Notes under the pieces: generated by a model | Databases searched by the model: none | The model's input: the letters and a program-made list of their open reading frames with translations, nothing else | Told to the model about the DNA's origin: nothing | Position numbers and translations under genes: made by a program | Shown here: positions 12,601 through 23,562 of the stretch, in pieces | How positions within the stretch are numbered: position 1 is the first letter of the stretch | Layout: every line of letters begins with the position of its first letter | NCBI GenBank assembly: GCA_037976565.1 | Contig: CP137668.1 | Coordinates: 7,004,496-7,068,495, forward strand | Length of the DNA stretch: 64,000 nucleotides | From: Mesocentrotus franciscanus | Lineage: Eukaryota; Echinodermata; Echinoidea; Camarodonta; Strongylocentrotidae | Direction of reading: 5' to 3'

Positions 12601-15600
12601 ATTATGTATCATTCATTTATTTCTTGTTATGTGTGACAGTGCTGCCTTCTATGTGTGAGAGGAGAGCAAGTATGGGCGGGGTCTTTCGATACAACCATCT
12701 ACATCATCGACATACCCAGCTGCCTGTCAAATAAACAGCTTGTAGAACATAATGACATTGTCTCTGACATGACCATATCAGAAGATGGCAAGTAAGTATG
12801 ATTTTGCAACATACATTTTCAAAAGTTATTAGTACCATTAACCCATTGCCTATGTTAACTTGATGGTCTCTGTATTAAGCCTATGGGAAATAGAGAATTC
12901 AGTAGCCAGCAAGTTAAATATAGATGCAGTAGAATGCCTAATCGGTTGTCATTCAAAGTATAGTAGATTCACTGTATCATGAATATTTTAGAAATGAAAT
13001 TGCTCCTGAACTTAATTTACAAATGTGAAACAACGTATTTATAATAATATTGATAAATCTGAAGAAAAAAAAGTAATATGGAATCCCCAATGTACAATGT
13101 ATTACAAGAGAGAAAACAGTTTTGTTTGGCAGCACGGATCAATCTGACTAAAGGTGTCCTCTAGGAACCTTCAAAGCTTATTAAATAAAAGTGATTTGGT
13201 CATGTAGATGCATAAAGAAAATTACATAATAACCAAACTCTTGACCTTGCCCAATACTGTATTACATGTAATGTTGAGCATTTTATTATTTTCTTTATGC
13301 TGGTATTGTATACACATTGTTTCATTGATCAATACGTTGCATTTCTGTTTTCAGGATTGCCTTCACATGCAGCTTGAATGGGCAAATCTTTGGTTGGGAC
13401 ACGCAGAGCTTGTCACAAAAACATCAGATACAGCTAAAGAATACCAAGACCCTTGTCTCAATGAGATGGTACAATGACAAGCTATGGTGCTGTAAGTTTC
13501 CTTGCAATTATAAACGTCATGATTAGGCCAAAACAAAAAAATCATTTGGTTGTCCTCGACCGCCCGCTCGTCATTTTCGGCCCGCTCGTCATTTTCGGCC
13601 CGCTCGTATTTATTTTTTTTTTTGAAATTTTTTTTTGAAATTTTTGGAGCAATTTTAAAAGTTTTTTGGAGCAATTTTGACCATTTTATGCATGTTGCAA
13701 GGATCGAAATGTGTCCCGTAGCCATTTTGGTCTTTCAGTACGCAATTCTGTTTTTATATTATAATATAGAGGAGGGATTTTCGGCCAGATGGCAATTTTG
13801 GGCAGGTCCGTTGTACGCAGGTGAAATCACTTTAAAATACATAGCATAATAGCATATCACATAATCACACACATACAATACATTTCAGAGTCACAGGAGA
13901 TCGACATTTGCAATGGAAAATGTATCCTTAAATATCACATTTTAGCAATGTAATCGGTGGTCCTGCTACCTGAATCTGAAAAATCAAATATCTTAGGCGT
14001 GTCTGTAAGGAAGATGGGTACCAAAACCTGAGCTGTATTTCAAGTATTTTCAGATTTAGATCGCGATTTTTCATGTATAGCATACTCAAAGTGTCTCAAA
14101 GCACGTATTCAATCTGCATTCGGATAGCGCGCACACACGATCAATGCATGCAGGGGTAATTTTCGGCGCGGCCAGCTCTGGCGTGGGATACACGCCGCCG
14201 GCGCCGCGCGCTATAGATCAGCGGGTGAATGAACGACGCAGCGCTCCCCATTGACTTTGTACATGCGGCCGAAAACTGCCTCGCTATAGCCAAAAACTAC
14301 CTCGAAACAGTGAGAATGAAATTGAATATTGCCATGGCAATTCATGACTTTTTCTGGGATTCTTTTTGTGTTTAAATAATAATAATATTGGCCTCAAGAT
14401 TTGAACAAAAAATGAAAATAAATAGGAAGTAAAGAGTCCAAATGAAGAGGGGGAAAAATGAAATGGAAAAAAAAAAAAAAATCCGCCCGCCCGCACCTAC
14501 TTCAGAAAAGCAATCGAGGACAACCAAATGATTTTTTTTTTTTGGCCTTATCATCATCATTTAGTGCACCTGTCTCCTATCTTATGATATTGTTCATGTA
14601 GTCTTATGGCATGTTGATATCTTTTACTTTGCCAGCTTTAGACATGTACTTCTTTTGCAGTAGATTAGTTCAAGTTTCTTTATTATTATCACTTGTAAAG
14701 AGTGTCGAGACAGTCCTGTATTTTGTCACATAAATCATTATAAATTAATACTATTGATATGATCATGATCATTATTGATGTATCTTTATCATCATTATTG
14801 GTCTCAATGATTATCAGCAAACATTTGTTTACAGTAAAAAAAAATTTTTTTTTTAAAAAGACAAGAGAATGAGATTTTACTTTTTATATGATTGTCATCT
14901 CATCATGCTGTGAACACTTGCAATATGCAAAATGTCTTTCATTCCCTCTGCCATCAATGTCCCTAACTCTTTAATAGCTACACTCCACTTGGTATTGTAT
15001 TTTGCAGGTACCAAGACCAATATCAGAGTCATAGGCCTGGATGGTAGTGAGCTAAGCAGCCTCCAGCATCTTGACAAAGATGGGATGCCATCCCTCATTG
15101 AATCATTCCTTCTTCTAGGAAACAGGGTAAGTTTTTTAAAGACTCTGTTGGAAGTGAATAATGAAATAAATGAATTATTTACCAACGGAAAGCTTTATAT
15201 AAGTCATAGATTACACTAATATCAATTATATGTTATTTTGGTGTCTGTCAGAGAAGTAACAGCTATCTGAAGACGAAATCTCAAGCTTTGAAAATTTGAT
15301 GTTTTCAACTTAAAAACTAGCATTTGACTTGATGACATCATGTGATCAGGACCACATGTTATGTCGTCACTGTTACTGCAGAAAATTTGACCCCTGTTGA
15401 CCTGTAATGTGGAGGGTTGTGGAAAATGAGGTTTTAATTAGCTTTTGTGCGATACTGAAAGGGAAAATATTTGGTATTCCTTTATATTTGTATTCTATGT
15501 TCATTCAGCTTTCCATTGATATGAAGTTGTATTATCATCGGAAAGGGTCTTTAACTATTAATATAATGAGTAGGAATATGAAGAAACTGAGGCTGAGACG

Positions 15601-16741
15601 GAGGCAGAAGATGATGGCAATTGTGATGAAAAAGATTTGGGATGGTGGTGATGATGAAAATGATGATGATGAGGAGGATGGCAATAAGGATGAGGTCGAT
15701 AATGCAGATGGTAGTGATAAAGATGATAATGAGGATGATGAGGATGTTTATAATAATAGGGAGGATGATGATGGTGATGATGATGGTGGTGATGAGGAGG
15801 GGGATTTTGATATGATGAGGATGATGAGGATAGTGCTTATCATGATTGTGGGAATGACAGTGTTGAATGATGATGATGATGATGTTCGGGATCATTTAGA
15901 TTTTAATGATGATATAAAGGACATTACTTTGAGCTAATCTTTGTTCTGTGACAGATCTGGACAGGTTGTGGTAGGAGAGGAGAGGTAGCATGCTGGAATG
16001 TGAACACCTTCAAACAAGAGAAGCTTCTTACCGTATCATGCCGGGGTATCAGCAAGCTCGTCGCTGTGGGAACCAGGGTCAGTATATTATACATCCTTCT
16101 CTAAGAGCGTCTGCCTTCAAAGGCTCTGTGTCATTATCTGTCTATGACAAAATTTATCTCGTATGGAAATCAATAGCAGTCTTTAGTGGTTTGTTCTGTA
16201 ACCTATTCATTACATTTATATCTAATAACACACATCAGGCTAGGTCTTAGATAAAATGTAAAGAAGCCACCACTTCAGAGTTCTACACTGATGTTGCCCT
16301 GAATCACTTATAATATGTATTCTGGCCCAAAGCTGTCCCCCAGTGTAGCTATGATAATGACATCCTCCTCTTTTCCCCTTGAAATCATCCTCTCTTGAGA
16401 TCTGCTCATTATTCTAAATAGGAAAGCCCACCCCAGAGCCAGGACTCTCCATAATCTAGCTCAATGTGTGGTCATTTCAGTGGAAACTAACTTTACAACA
16501 GCAATTTTAGCATTCTTATTTTGATTACTTATTGTTTATATCTGTTTAGATATGGGCTGGTAGCAAACAAGGCAAGATCCACCTTTTCGATGCCAACACC
16601 TGTGAGTATGAGAAAGAGCTTGAGGCTCATGAAGATGCCATCAGGTCCATGTGCCAGGCAGAGTTGCGCTACGTCATCACCGGAGCAGGCAGCAAGGATG
16701 GAAAGGTCGCCCTCTGGAGAGCAAACTTTGTCGCACACTGA
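887..16741 (+). CDS. DENND3: DENN domain-containing protein 3, C-terminal 15 exons (5' end outside window)
   Basis: Exons: 887-1041, 4793-4842, 5482-5618, 6222-6397, 6987-7085, 8076-8256, 8972-9102, 9894-10114, 10883-11027, 11752-11879, 12640-12791, 13355-13491, 15008-15126, 15955-16077 and 16550-16741 (TGA 16739-16741). All junctions are GT-AG and all phases agree, giving 714 residues. Order: a linker after the DENN module (IHWMQYLEIAIDVDVIDRLF), a PH-like PHenn-type segment (RLFYMGEGSNIYKEIVRTRD then ERNSWFTLITELWAG), a helical linker, then WD40 blades with VWAGSFDTTIYIID, IFGWDTQSL, IWTGCGRRGEVACWN, IWAGSKQGKIHLFD and VITGAGSKDGKVALWR. This order is that of DENND3 and of no other DENN family member I know. 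In vertebrates DENND3 is a Rab12 exchange factor activated by ULK during autophagy. The DENN core exons must lie upstream. Introns hold dead exon copies and DNA elements described separately. Confidence 0.9.
1090..2488 (+). mobile_element. 1.4-kb interspersed element, copy 1
   Basis: A second, nearly identical copy lies at 17154-18334. The left end starts GTCTCGCCTGCGTAGC and the right end contains TGCAGGCGAGACC, an 11-bp inverted terminal match (GTCTCGCCTGC). A short GGCGAC run follows the left end. Next come about four diverged units of roughly 180 bp, each with AAGTATAA, GGGTTATCAAGTAT and an AGGTCAAAGGTCA-like block. An AT-rich unique part completes the element. No coding frame is visible. 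It is probably a non-autonomous element; the class is not certain. It lies in the DENND3 intron 1042-4792. Confidence 0.7.
3597..3650 (+). repeat. GA microsatellite
   Basis: A run of GA dinucleotides with a GAAAGAAAGGGGGG interruption, in the long DENND3 intron 1042-4792. The rest of that intron shows no other feature that I recognise. Confidence 0.85.
6666..6708 (+). pseudogene. decayed copy of DENND3 exon 6987-7085 (a)
   Basis: AGGACTGAGGGAGTTTACC and the following GGATGCAATATAGAGAT align with the start of the true exon (AGGTTTGAGAGAGTTTATCC, GGATGCAGTACTTAGAGAT). It lies about 320 bp upstream in the same intron and orientation. The copy stops matching after about 45 bp and has no donor. 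Read as an old tandem duplicate. Confidence 0.6.
6911..6952 (+). pseudogene. decayed copy of DENND3 exon 6987-7085 (b)
   Basis: TTCTAGGTTTATGGGAGTTT then ATCCACTGCATGCAGTACTTA is nearly identical to the acceptor and first 35 bases of the true exon 75 bp downstream. The acceptor AG is kept, but the match ends in AT-rich sequence and no donor follows. It is younger than copy (a). Confidence 0.75.
8721..8842 (+). pseudogene. decayed copy of acceptor and start of DENND3 exon 8972-9102
   Basis: About 115 bp match 8899-9003, including the intronic ACAACTCGCCTGCAAGA, the acceptor ATCCACTAG and the exon start CCCTTCTACGTGGGCAAAGG. In frame it would read R-PFYVGKGSNIS before leaving the homologous sequence and reaching a stop near 8883. 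Either a dead exon or a possible alternative 3' end; no donor is seen. Confidence 0.75.
9226..9352 (+). repeat. dispersed repeat shared with 59384-59515
   Basis: The block contains AAAGACCACATTTTTTGTTTC, TTTCTCATTGAAACATGTAC and TAAAGGAACCTGT. It ends GACAGGTTTGACTGTA, whose complement TACAGTCAAACCTGTC resembles the start of the second copy (TACAGTCAACAGG). This suggests a small inverted-repeat DNA element. It lies in the DENND3 intron 9103-9893. Confidence 0.5.
9353..9415 (+). repeat. interstitial TTAGGG-like repeats
   Basis: GTTAGGGTTAGGGTTGCAA, then GAAGGGTTAGGGTTAGGGTT: two short runs of the telomere hexamer in an intron. A degenerate complementary CCTAA-type run occurs at about 16825-16895. 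Confidence 0.7.
10157..10352 (+). repeat. tRNA-derived SINE (second family), copy 1
   Basis: The head has GCTCAGTGGTAGAGCAGTGG, a CTCGTAA anticodon-like loop and a degraded B box GGTTCTAAACC. It is followed by TGCGCTAGTGCCCTTTGGTA and a tail GCAGTCAGGTAAAAC. A better preserved copy is at 20862-21065. It lies in the DENND3 intron 10115-10882. Confidence 0.8.
10681..10832 (+). pseudogene. complete but dead copy of DENND3 exon 10883-11027
   Basis: It matches the true exon from the acceptor (TTTTTCAGTATCTGTGTCAC) through GTTAACCCATCTCGTAGCAA to GTAGAGACTATGAT, so the whole exon was copied. It lies about 200 bp upstream in the same orientation. The frame meets TGA seven codons after the acceptor (CAC TTC TCA TGA), and further substitutions are scattered through it. 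It cannot be a working alternative exon. Confidence 0.85.
13526..14547 (+). mobile_element. 1.0-kb DNA transposon, TTA target site, PIF/Harbinger-like ends
   Basis: The left end GGCCAAAACAAAAAAATCAT, continuing TTGGTTGTCCTCGA, is mirrored at the right end, which reads TCGAGGACAACCAAATGATT then a T run and GGCC. The terminal inverted repeat is about 33 bp. A TTA triplet flanks both ends (13523-13525 and 14548-14550). GGCC ends with a TTA duplication are typical of PIF/Harbinger elements. No transposase frame is visible, so it is non-autonomous. The interior holds CGCTCGTCATTTTCGGCC tandem units near the left end. It sits in the DENND3 intron 13492-15007. Confidence 0.8.
15630..15870 (+). repeat. 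GAT-rich microsatellite
   Basis: Imperfect GAT/GATGAG repeats in the DENND3 intron 15127-15954. The acidic open frame across it is a by-product of the repeat. Confidence 0.85.
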
Positions 16742-17153
16742 AGAGGTTCTCAGGTGACAGTTGCCCACGGTCACTTTCCTATCTTAACCAAATTCATATC
16801 TTCAACCTGAGACCGTACACTAAACATAATCCTAATCCTAAACCTAAACTTAACCTAAAATCCAACTGCAACCCTAGTCCTAACCGTAACCATAAAACCT
16901 TTGATGAAATGGAGTCCTGGAGCACATGAATGCCCCTCATGAAGATGAACAGCTTGGAGAAAATGGAAATTCTCTGTCCTGAATATATATTTAGAACAAG
17001 TTGTAGCATCAAACTTTTCACCCAGATCATTTGAGAACAAGTTGCTGAAGCCTACGAGCTAAAATTGGCAAAATTAATGAAGAAATTGAGCTTCTTGATC
17101 AATGATATGAACTGAAATATAGAGTTACAAGTAGGGATTGTTTACTTGTTTTT
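16742..17153 (+). other. DENND3 3' untranslated/downstream region
   Basis: Follows the DENND3 stop codon. It contains a degenerate CCTAA-rich stretch (about 16825-16895). No AATAAA is seen before the interspersed element begins at 17154, so the polyadenylation site may be a variant or lie inside that element, where AATAAATAAA occurs near 17768. Confidence 0.45.
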
Positions 17154-18334
17154 GTCTCGCCTGCGTAGCAAAAAGCGAGACATAGGCGCCGCTTTTCCGG
17201 TGACGGCGGCGACGGCGACGGCGTCAACATCAAAAACTTAACCTGAGGTTAAGTTTTTGAATTGTTAATATAATTTTGAAAGTATAAGTTCTTATTCAAT
17301 GAAACTTAGACTAAAGGGTTATCAAGTATCCCCAATCATGTGAGTAGAATTTCAGCCCACTAGGTCAAGGTCAAAGGTCATTTCAGGTCAACAAACTTAA
17401 CTATGTTGTGGCATCAGGCTAAGACTTTTTTAATTGTTATCATAATTTTGAAAGTATACATTCCTATTCCATGAAACTTGAACATAAGGGTTATCAAGTA
17501 TCACCAATCATGTTATTAGTCTTTAAGGTGACAAAGTAAAGGTCAAATGTCATTTCAGGTCTGGAAACTTTGGTGTGGCGTCAACATCAAGATTTTGAAA
17601 TTTTAGCATAATTTCAAAAGTGTTTGTTCAAATTCCATGAAACTTGTACCCAAGGGCTATCAAGTATCACAAATCATGTGACACAAATTCCAGGTCACAA
17701 AGTCAAGGTCAAAGGTCATTTTAGGTCAGTAGACTTGGATTATGTTCTCAAAATTTAATATGAGAATTAATAAATAAATTGTTGTTATTTGTTCATATTT
17801 CATGAAAGTAAATATTCAAATCATTCAAGTACTTTCCCATGAATATTCTAATAGTAATTTTAGTATTCGATCCCAGGCCTAGTATGTACATGATCAGTTA
17901 CAGCTAGGTGACAATATTGATGTTTCGATAATATATATTGGAGTATATCTCATAATAATGTTCTCATTATGCTAATGAGACGTGATGTGATGTAGATGGG
18001 CTCTACCTTCCAATTGTTTTTACACAAAATGCTGAAAAATCCTCTTTTCTTAAAAAGTTTATTAGATAAACTTTATTTGTAAATTACTGACAAGCATTGA
18101 AACATTTATATTCTTACCCATACACTAAATCTCATTATATTGTATCAATATATCATTATATCAATATTCACTTCAAAATGCTTATTATATTCAGAGGATT
18201 TAATTTTCGGGGGTCTGCAAATGGGCCACCCTGCGTATAAAAATAATGTCCCAACCTCAATTTTTCATCATATTGAATTGCGTAATGCCGAATTGCGTAA
18301 TGCAGGCAAGACCGCCGAGAGCGTTTCACTTGTT
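17154..18334 (+). mobile_element. 1.2-kb interspersed element, copy 2
   Basis: The same element as 1090-2488, in the same orientation, with one fewer internal unit of about 180 bp and a shorter GGCGAC run. The shared end is GCGTTTCACTTGTT. The internal units carry AGGTCAAGGTCAAAGGTCA at 17362-17380 and AGGTCAAAGGTCA at 17706-17718. It begins about 410 bp after the DENND3 stop codon. Confidence 0.7.
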
Positions 18335-20558
18335 AAAGTTTTCTACAGGGAAATGAAAGATGCGCAAAGTTGTCAATATTTATTGGTTATTCTTGTTTAA
18401 AATCCACCTTGGAAGGAGCTAATTTTATCCTTCAATGTGCAATAAACATCCTCATGATTTAAATTTCTTTAATCTTTTAATTTGTCTTTTGGTACACAAA
18501 AGGACCATTTAGACATGTTTTTTCCAACCTGTGTCTAGTTTTATTCTTGTACTTCTGATGTAAACTTTGGCACAGACTTTGTAAAGGCTTATTTAGATAT
18601 GTACATATACATGTGCCTGCACATCTTATTTTAAGAAAGTCAGTTATTATTTTCATTTCCTTTTTCCTCTGCAAATATATAAAAAATCATTTTCTTACCT
18701 TTTTATCGTAGAAGATTAGAAGTATCCCTTGTCTTATCAAGGAATATTTAATATGCTTCCATGTAGAGCCTATAGTAAGCGCAGAACCAATACATTTCCC
18801 ACACCCAATATGCAGTGTATTTTCCTTTCAAATGACGATACAATCAATTTAGTGTATAATGAGCTAATTGTCAACACTTCCCAAATTACAGACTGTTTTT
18901 ATTTATCCTCTGATGATCATAGATAGACTTTTGTTAATGCTTTGCAACTTCTACTTTTATGTCGATGTGTTTTTTTCCAAAGATTATTTGTGTTCTGGAC
19001 CGGTTAAACGGGTCATAGTGAAATGTAATGTATATTAAATAATGTTATATTATGTCTATGTGTAAATGTGTCAATGTATTATGTAAATACCGTACACTTG
19101 TCATACTTAATGTTTCAATAGTCCAGTTATATATGTATATACTGTATATCAACCACAGCTGCTTTGCCTAATTCGTATACTTCCATTTTTAATTTGCTTC
19201 AACAAATATGTCTTTCTACCAAGTACATGTACAATTATTTCCATGTTAAAGACACATAGTCAGGTTTTCATGGGGAATTTGACACCATTCTGTTGTATAT
19301 AATATATAACAGGTAATAATAACAGGTGTTGTCATTCACCAAGAGTTGACTTCACAGACATGTCTTGTGTAATGCACTGTGCCCTAGCCTACCACCATAT
19401 GGAATTCCCACCATGTACAGTACAATTATTTGTAATAGGTGACCGTGATGGCACTTCACAAAGACGTACCAATTGGCATTGTCCCCATTGGGACAGAACC
19501 TGGTGATGTATTTGTTATTGAGGATAGTGCTTACAGACAGCTTTGGGTGTCTAGTGTCTATGTATAAAGTGTCATGATACAGTTCTGGTGTCAATAGGAA
19601 GGGTTAACTGCAGTGTTTAATTGCAGGTGCTATCGTAGTATGGCCTTAGTGTCGACACTTGCATATAAGACATACATTATTTCACTTTCATTCCATTGAG
19701 TTTTCTTCCAAAAGGACATATTAGTGATACTATTCAAGTCTTTTATTTGTGTATCAGTGTGTCAATTTCATACTTACTATGCGAATGAAATCAATCAAAA
19801 TGTGCAATATTTGTTATGTTATCGTAGTCTTTGTCATGCTTTTCTTATTTTCCCAAAGTTTTCTGATTAGAAGCAAGAACTTGGGTTTTATGTTATTCAA
19901 ATGTTGATTCTATCGCAAGTCTTAATACACAGTGCAAGGTATTGGTCAAGGCCATTCATGTAAATTAGGTAAAAATATAATTTTGATGGGTGTGTCTAGT
20001 AGTTGGTGTATCAAGTACATGTGTATGCGATTCTCAAAAATGTTTTTTTTTCAAAAATAAACCTGCATGGCATTTTGTTCTACCCAATTTATATTGAGGT
20101 ACTAGTAATTGATGGAATTTTCTTTCATTCCTTAGACTTATATCAACACTGCATTAAAAATATTCTCAGGATAATGTCAAGTATACATTTAAATGCAATC
20201 ATAATCATTCATACCCCTTGTAAATTTGATGTTTTTCATAACTCAAGAATGAAATGTGGACTGGTTGAATCAGGGCCTTAATTGAATACTTTTAGACGTA
20301 AGCTTTAATATGTCACAGTCTCAATAAAAATCAATTGGAACTAATCAATTTTTAACAAACTTTTAAAAATTACAAAACTTGGTAAGGGTTTCGTATGAAT
20401 AATTTAGTTGTTAACTGCATTTGTAAGCCATCACTAGTCTAAAGGAATTTTTAGAAAATCTTTAATCTAGAGGTAGCAGATGTAAGCATCAAAACTTTCC
20501 CCAGTATTTGTTTTTAAAGTAACCAAAATAACTTCATTCTTTAGATTTAGTAGAGCAG
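18335..20558. other. AT-rich intergenic DNA, nothing recognised
   Basis: About 2.2 kb without an ORF, RNA or repeat that I can support. Confidence 0.5.
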
Positions 20559-20701
20559 GGCCCTGTTGCATAAAACTTACCATTGATGGTAACTTTGCCA
20601 TTAATGGTAATTACCTAGGAAACCTGATTTGATTGGATGTTGAGTGATGTTGCATTGATAGTTAATATTGATGGCAATGGGAAGTTTTATGCAACAGGGC
20701 C
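20559..20701. mobile_element. 143-bp miniature inverted-repeat element
   Basis: The perfect 20-bp ends GGCCCTGTTGCATAAAACTT and their complement at 20682-20701 enclose about 100 bp. Inward of these the arms still resemble each other (ACCATTG against CCCATTG). No clear target duplication. Non-coding. Confidence 0.8.
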
Positions 20702-20861
20702 GCGGCGTCAAAACATGTTTATACATATCAAATCCAGTGTGGACCGTATTTCAGGGTGTATTGTGTAGCACTCATTGGCACCAGAAATACACAATTCTAT
20801 TTCGTTTTCCATTCAGACTTCACTCTAATACTAGAACAATGCTAATCAGCCATTAACATAT

Positions 20862-21065
20862 GCGATAGCTCAGTTGGTAGAGCAGTGGTCTCGTAATCCG
20901 GTGACCCGGGTTCGAAACCAAGTTGATGCGCTAGTGCCCTTTGGTAAGGCATTAATCCTCACTACCAGGTCCCTCGGAGAGGACCTAAAGCCGTCGTCCG
21001 TCTGGTTGCTTACTTACAAGCATTTATGCTTCCTTAGCAGTCAGGTAAAATAACCATCACAACCA
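20862..21065 (+). repeat. tRNA-derived SINE (second family), copy 2
   Basis: GCGATAGCTCAGTTGGTAGA is a good A box. CTCGTAA resembles an anticodon loop, and GGGTTCGAAACC is a canonical B box. The downstream body TGCGCTAGTGCCCTTTGGTA and the tail GCAGTCAGGTAAAAT match 10157-10352. The tRNA part has no proper acceptor stem, so it is a SINE rather than a tRNA gene. Confidence 0.85.
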
Positions 21066-23148
21066 ATCACAACCAATATGGCAAAATATGTTTCCATAAT
21101 ATATATACTAAATATGTACACTCAATTTCTCCAATGTGTTCTCCTTTGAGAGATCCAGAGTGGCAGATCACAATGATGCAATTCATTTCAGTTGCAAATT
21201 GATCACATTGTTACTTTACTAATTCTATGCATGTGTGATTATGAATAAATATGCAATTTATTTTCATATCTTCCATCATAATGTAGCCAAATATATTTTT
21301 TGCAAATTAAGATGTCTTTATTATTAATTAAATGTTTATACCGTATATTAAACAATATTATTTTCATGTATGTCTACAATAGATGAAACAAAAAAGTTAT
21401 TACGAGACTATGTTGCGCAATAAAGTCTACATGTGAATATAATCTCAAAATTTAATTTGACTGTAAATTGTCTTCTGTTCAAATATGAAAAATTGTCTTC
21501 AAAGCTAGCATTATCATTGAACTTACACTTGATTAATTTTTAAAAAATTGACATTTCAGATAGAAAATTCTGAAATTACATTTAGTATCAAGCTGGACTT
21601 GGTACATGTACATTGTTAAATCGAATATTGTAGAATTTACCGACACTAAATCTTGAGACATCTCCATAAGATCATTTTTAAAAACAATGCTCAGAATTTC
21701 CTACTGGATTTTAACCTGTTGACAAATGAAGGCCGGGAATAATAAATAATAATAAAAGTACCATATTCCATTCCACATCTTTTGGACTCTGCTTCCTATT
21801 GTCAGTAGCTTGGTATTTGTGAAGCTGTTTCTCAAATATCCAGTCATTTAACAGCAGGTGCTATCTATGTTTAGATTGCGTATGGTAAAACAACTTACAT
21901 CGCATTATATTCATGTTTTAGGAGTCACATAATGAAAACTGAATGCACAACAAAAGAAATAACTTTCACACATATTTCCATTTATGTTTGTCTTTTATCT
22001 TGTAATAACCTTTAACAATTGATTTTATATTATTTATAAACATGTTGCTATTTATACAAAATATACCAACTGTACATAGTATATTCTTGGCACATAATTT
22101 ATATACAAACCGGCTACGTGTCTAAGAAGTCTATAATTTACAAATTAAAACTGTTTTTCATATATATGTATACATGGGACACTCGCACCCAAAAGTGAAT
22201 GGACAATCAATTACATTACAAATTTGCATTGACCAGCTGACCACACCACCGAACTACATATATACTTGTGTAAGCTCAATTACAATTCAAATTTATGGAA
22301 ACTTAAAGAGAAGATTGAGTTCTGGGAAGAGATGACTAATAATTTGTGAGCATTCTCATTGTTATTATGCAAGTGTAGAAGAACATCAGATAAAAAATGT
22401 TCCCTGGAAAGCATGGCTCTTCAAATGCCTTAATATTCTAAATATGGCATATAACAGCATAAAAATCGGGACGGATTTTTATGCCACATGTTCGTGTAGT
22501 CCCATATACATCTTTCTGTGTACAGTGCTTATAGGCTTTACCAAGACTGGGCCAAATTTCTTATCATTTTGATGATTTCAGAACCTTGCAGTACACACCA
22601 ATACTTATATGCTAGATGATCAACCTTTTCTGATTGATTTCACACCGTTTCTTTCACAATGCAATCGCATGACCAGAACTCAACTTTATCTTTAAGTCAA
22701 TTATGAGCATATTACATGCAGCCTAAAAAAGGGTTGACTCCTGCAATAGCTTGTTATAACAATAAGTGTAGGTAGACATAACATTTAAGGACTATACTAT
22801 ATGACATATGATGCAAATTTCAAATCATGTGTTACAAACAGCAACAACAACAACAAAACAAAAAATTCGAGAATACAGAAAAACATCTCTAAATGTAAAC
22901 TATTTTACTTTACTTCCCATTTTGTTCCCAACATGCCTTTATTTTAAAACAATCATCAAAAATCACATGGGAGAGAGGGCTCACACCTTTGGCACCAAGC
23001 ACTTTTTACATGGTCATTTTGAAAAGGTATGTAAGCTGTACATAATGAAGTTTATATGATGACTACATACTGTACACAATTACTGGTAAGCTATTATTTC
23101 ATCCACATTCAGCTTCTTTAAAAGGTCCCAGGACATGGTATACAAATA
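21066..23148. other. AT-rich intergenic DNA, nothing recognised
   Basis: About 2.1 kb of low-GC sequence with no supported feature. Part of it could be long 3' UTR of the minus-strand RITA1 gene. Confidence 0.4.
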
Positions 23149-23562
23149 ATGGCTGCTTTGAGGGGCACGGTTGAAACTATAGCCCAAGGACATCTCGAAA
23201 CTGTTCTGTGCCCCGAGACAAAGTTGAAGGTATTGTGCAGTCTCAAGATCACAGAGGAGCTATACGGTAGTTCAAACGTGATCCGAAAAATTCAGCAGTC
23301 ACTATTTGTTTTATACACCGCATGTAGTTTTCTCAAAAATATGAACATTTTCCCAAAATATCCTGTTCGAAATGTATGTGGGCAAATTTACAAAGATCTA
23401 AAAGAAGTGTGCACATCCATCGTGAACTTCATGCTCGATCATCTATCATGTCCTTGCAGTGTAAGCGCTAGCAGAACTATGCCTGGTCAACAAATTTTGC
23501 TATACTGCCCAGCAGTCAGTAGTGAATTTTATGCCTGCACTTTTGACCAAGCAGAAGGCTAA
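23149..23562 (+). CDS. unrecognised 137-residue ORF
   Basis: A single open frame from ATG to TAA, richer in GC than the flanking DNA. The predicted product is mostly helical and soluble (start MAALRGTVETIAQGH, middle NIFPKYPVRNVCGQIYKDLK). It has nine cysteines and no signal peptide or membrane segment. I recognise no family. It may be a small intronless gene, a terminal exon of an unseen gene, or chance within RITA1 3' UTR on the other strand. The ATG context (AATAATGGC) is acceptable, but no promoter or polyadenylation signal can be assigned. Confidence 0.3.
   Translation: MAALRGTVETIAQGHLETVLCPETKLKVLCSLKITEELYGSSNVIRKIQQSLFVLYTACSFLKNMNIFPKYPVRNVCGQIYKDLKEVCTSIVNFMLDHLSCPCSVSASRTMPGQQILLYCPAVSSEFYACTFDQAEG

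Noticed and set aside
15407..15937. 176-codon acidic frame
   Set aside because: GAT-repeat translation in a DENND3 intron; the minus-strand frame across it is equally open.
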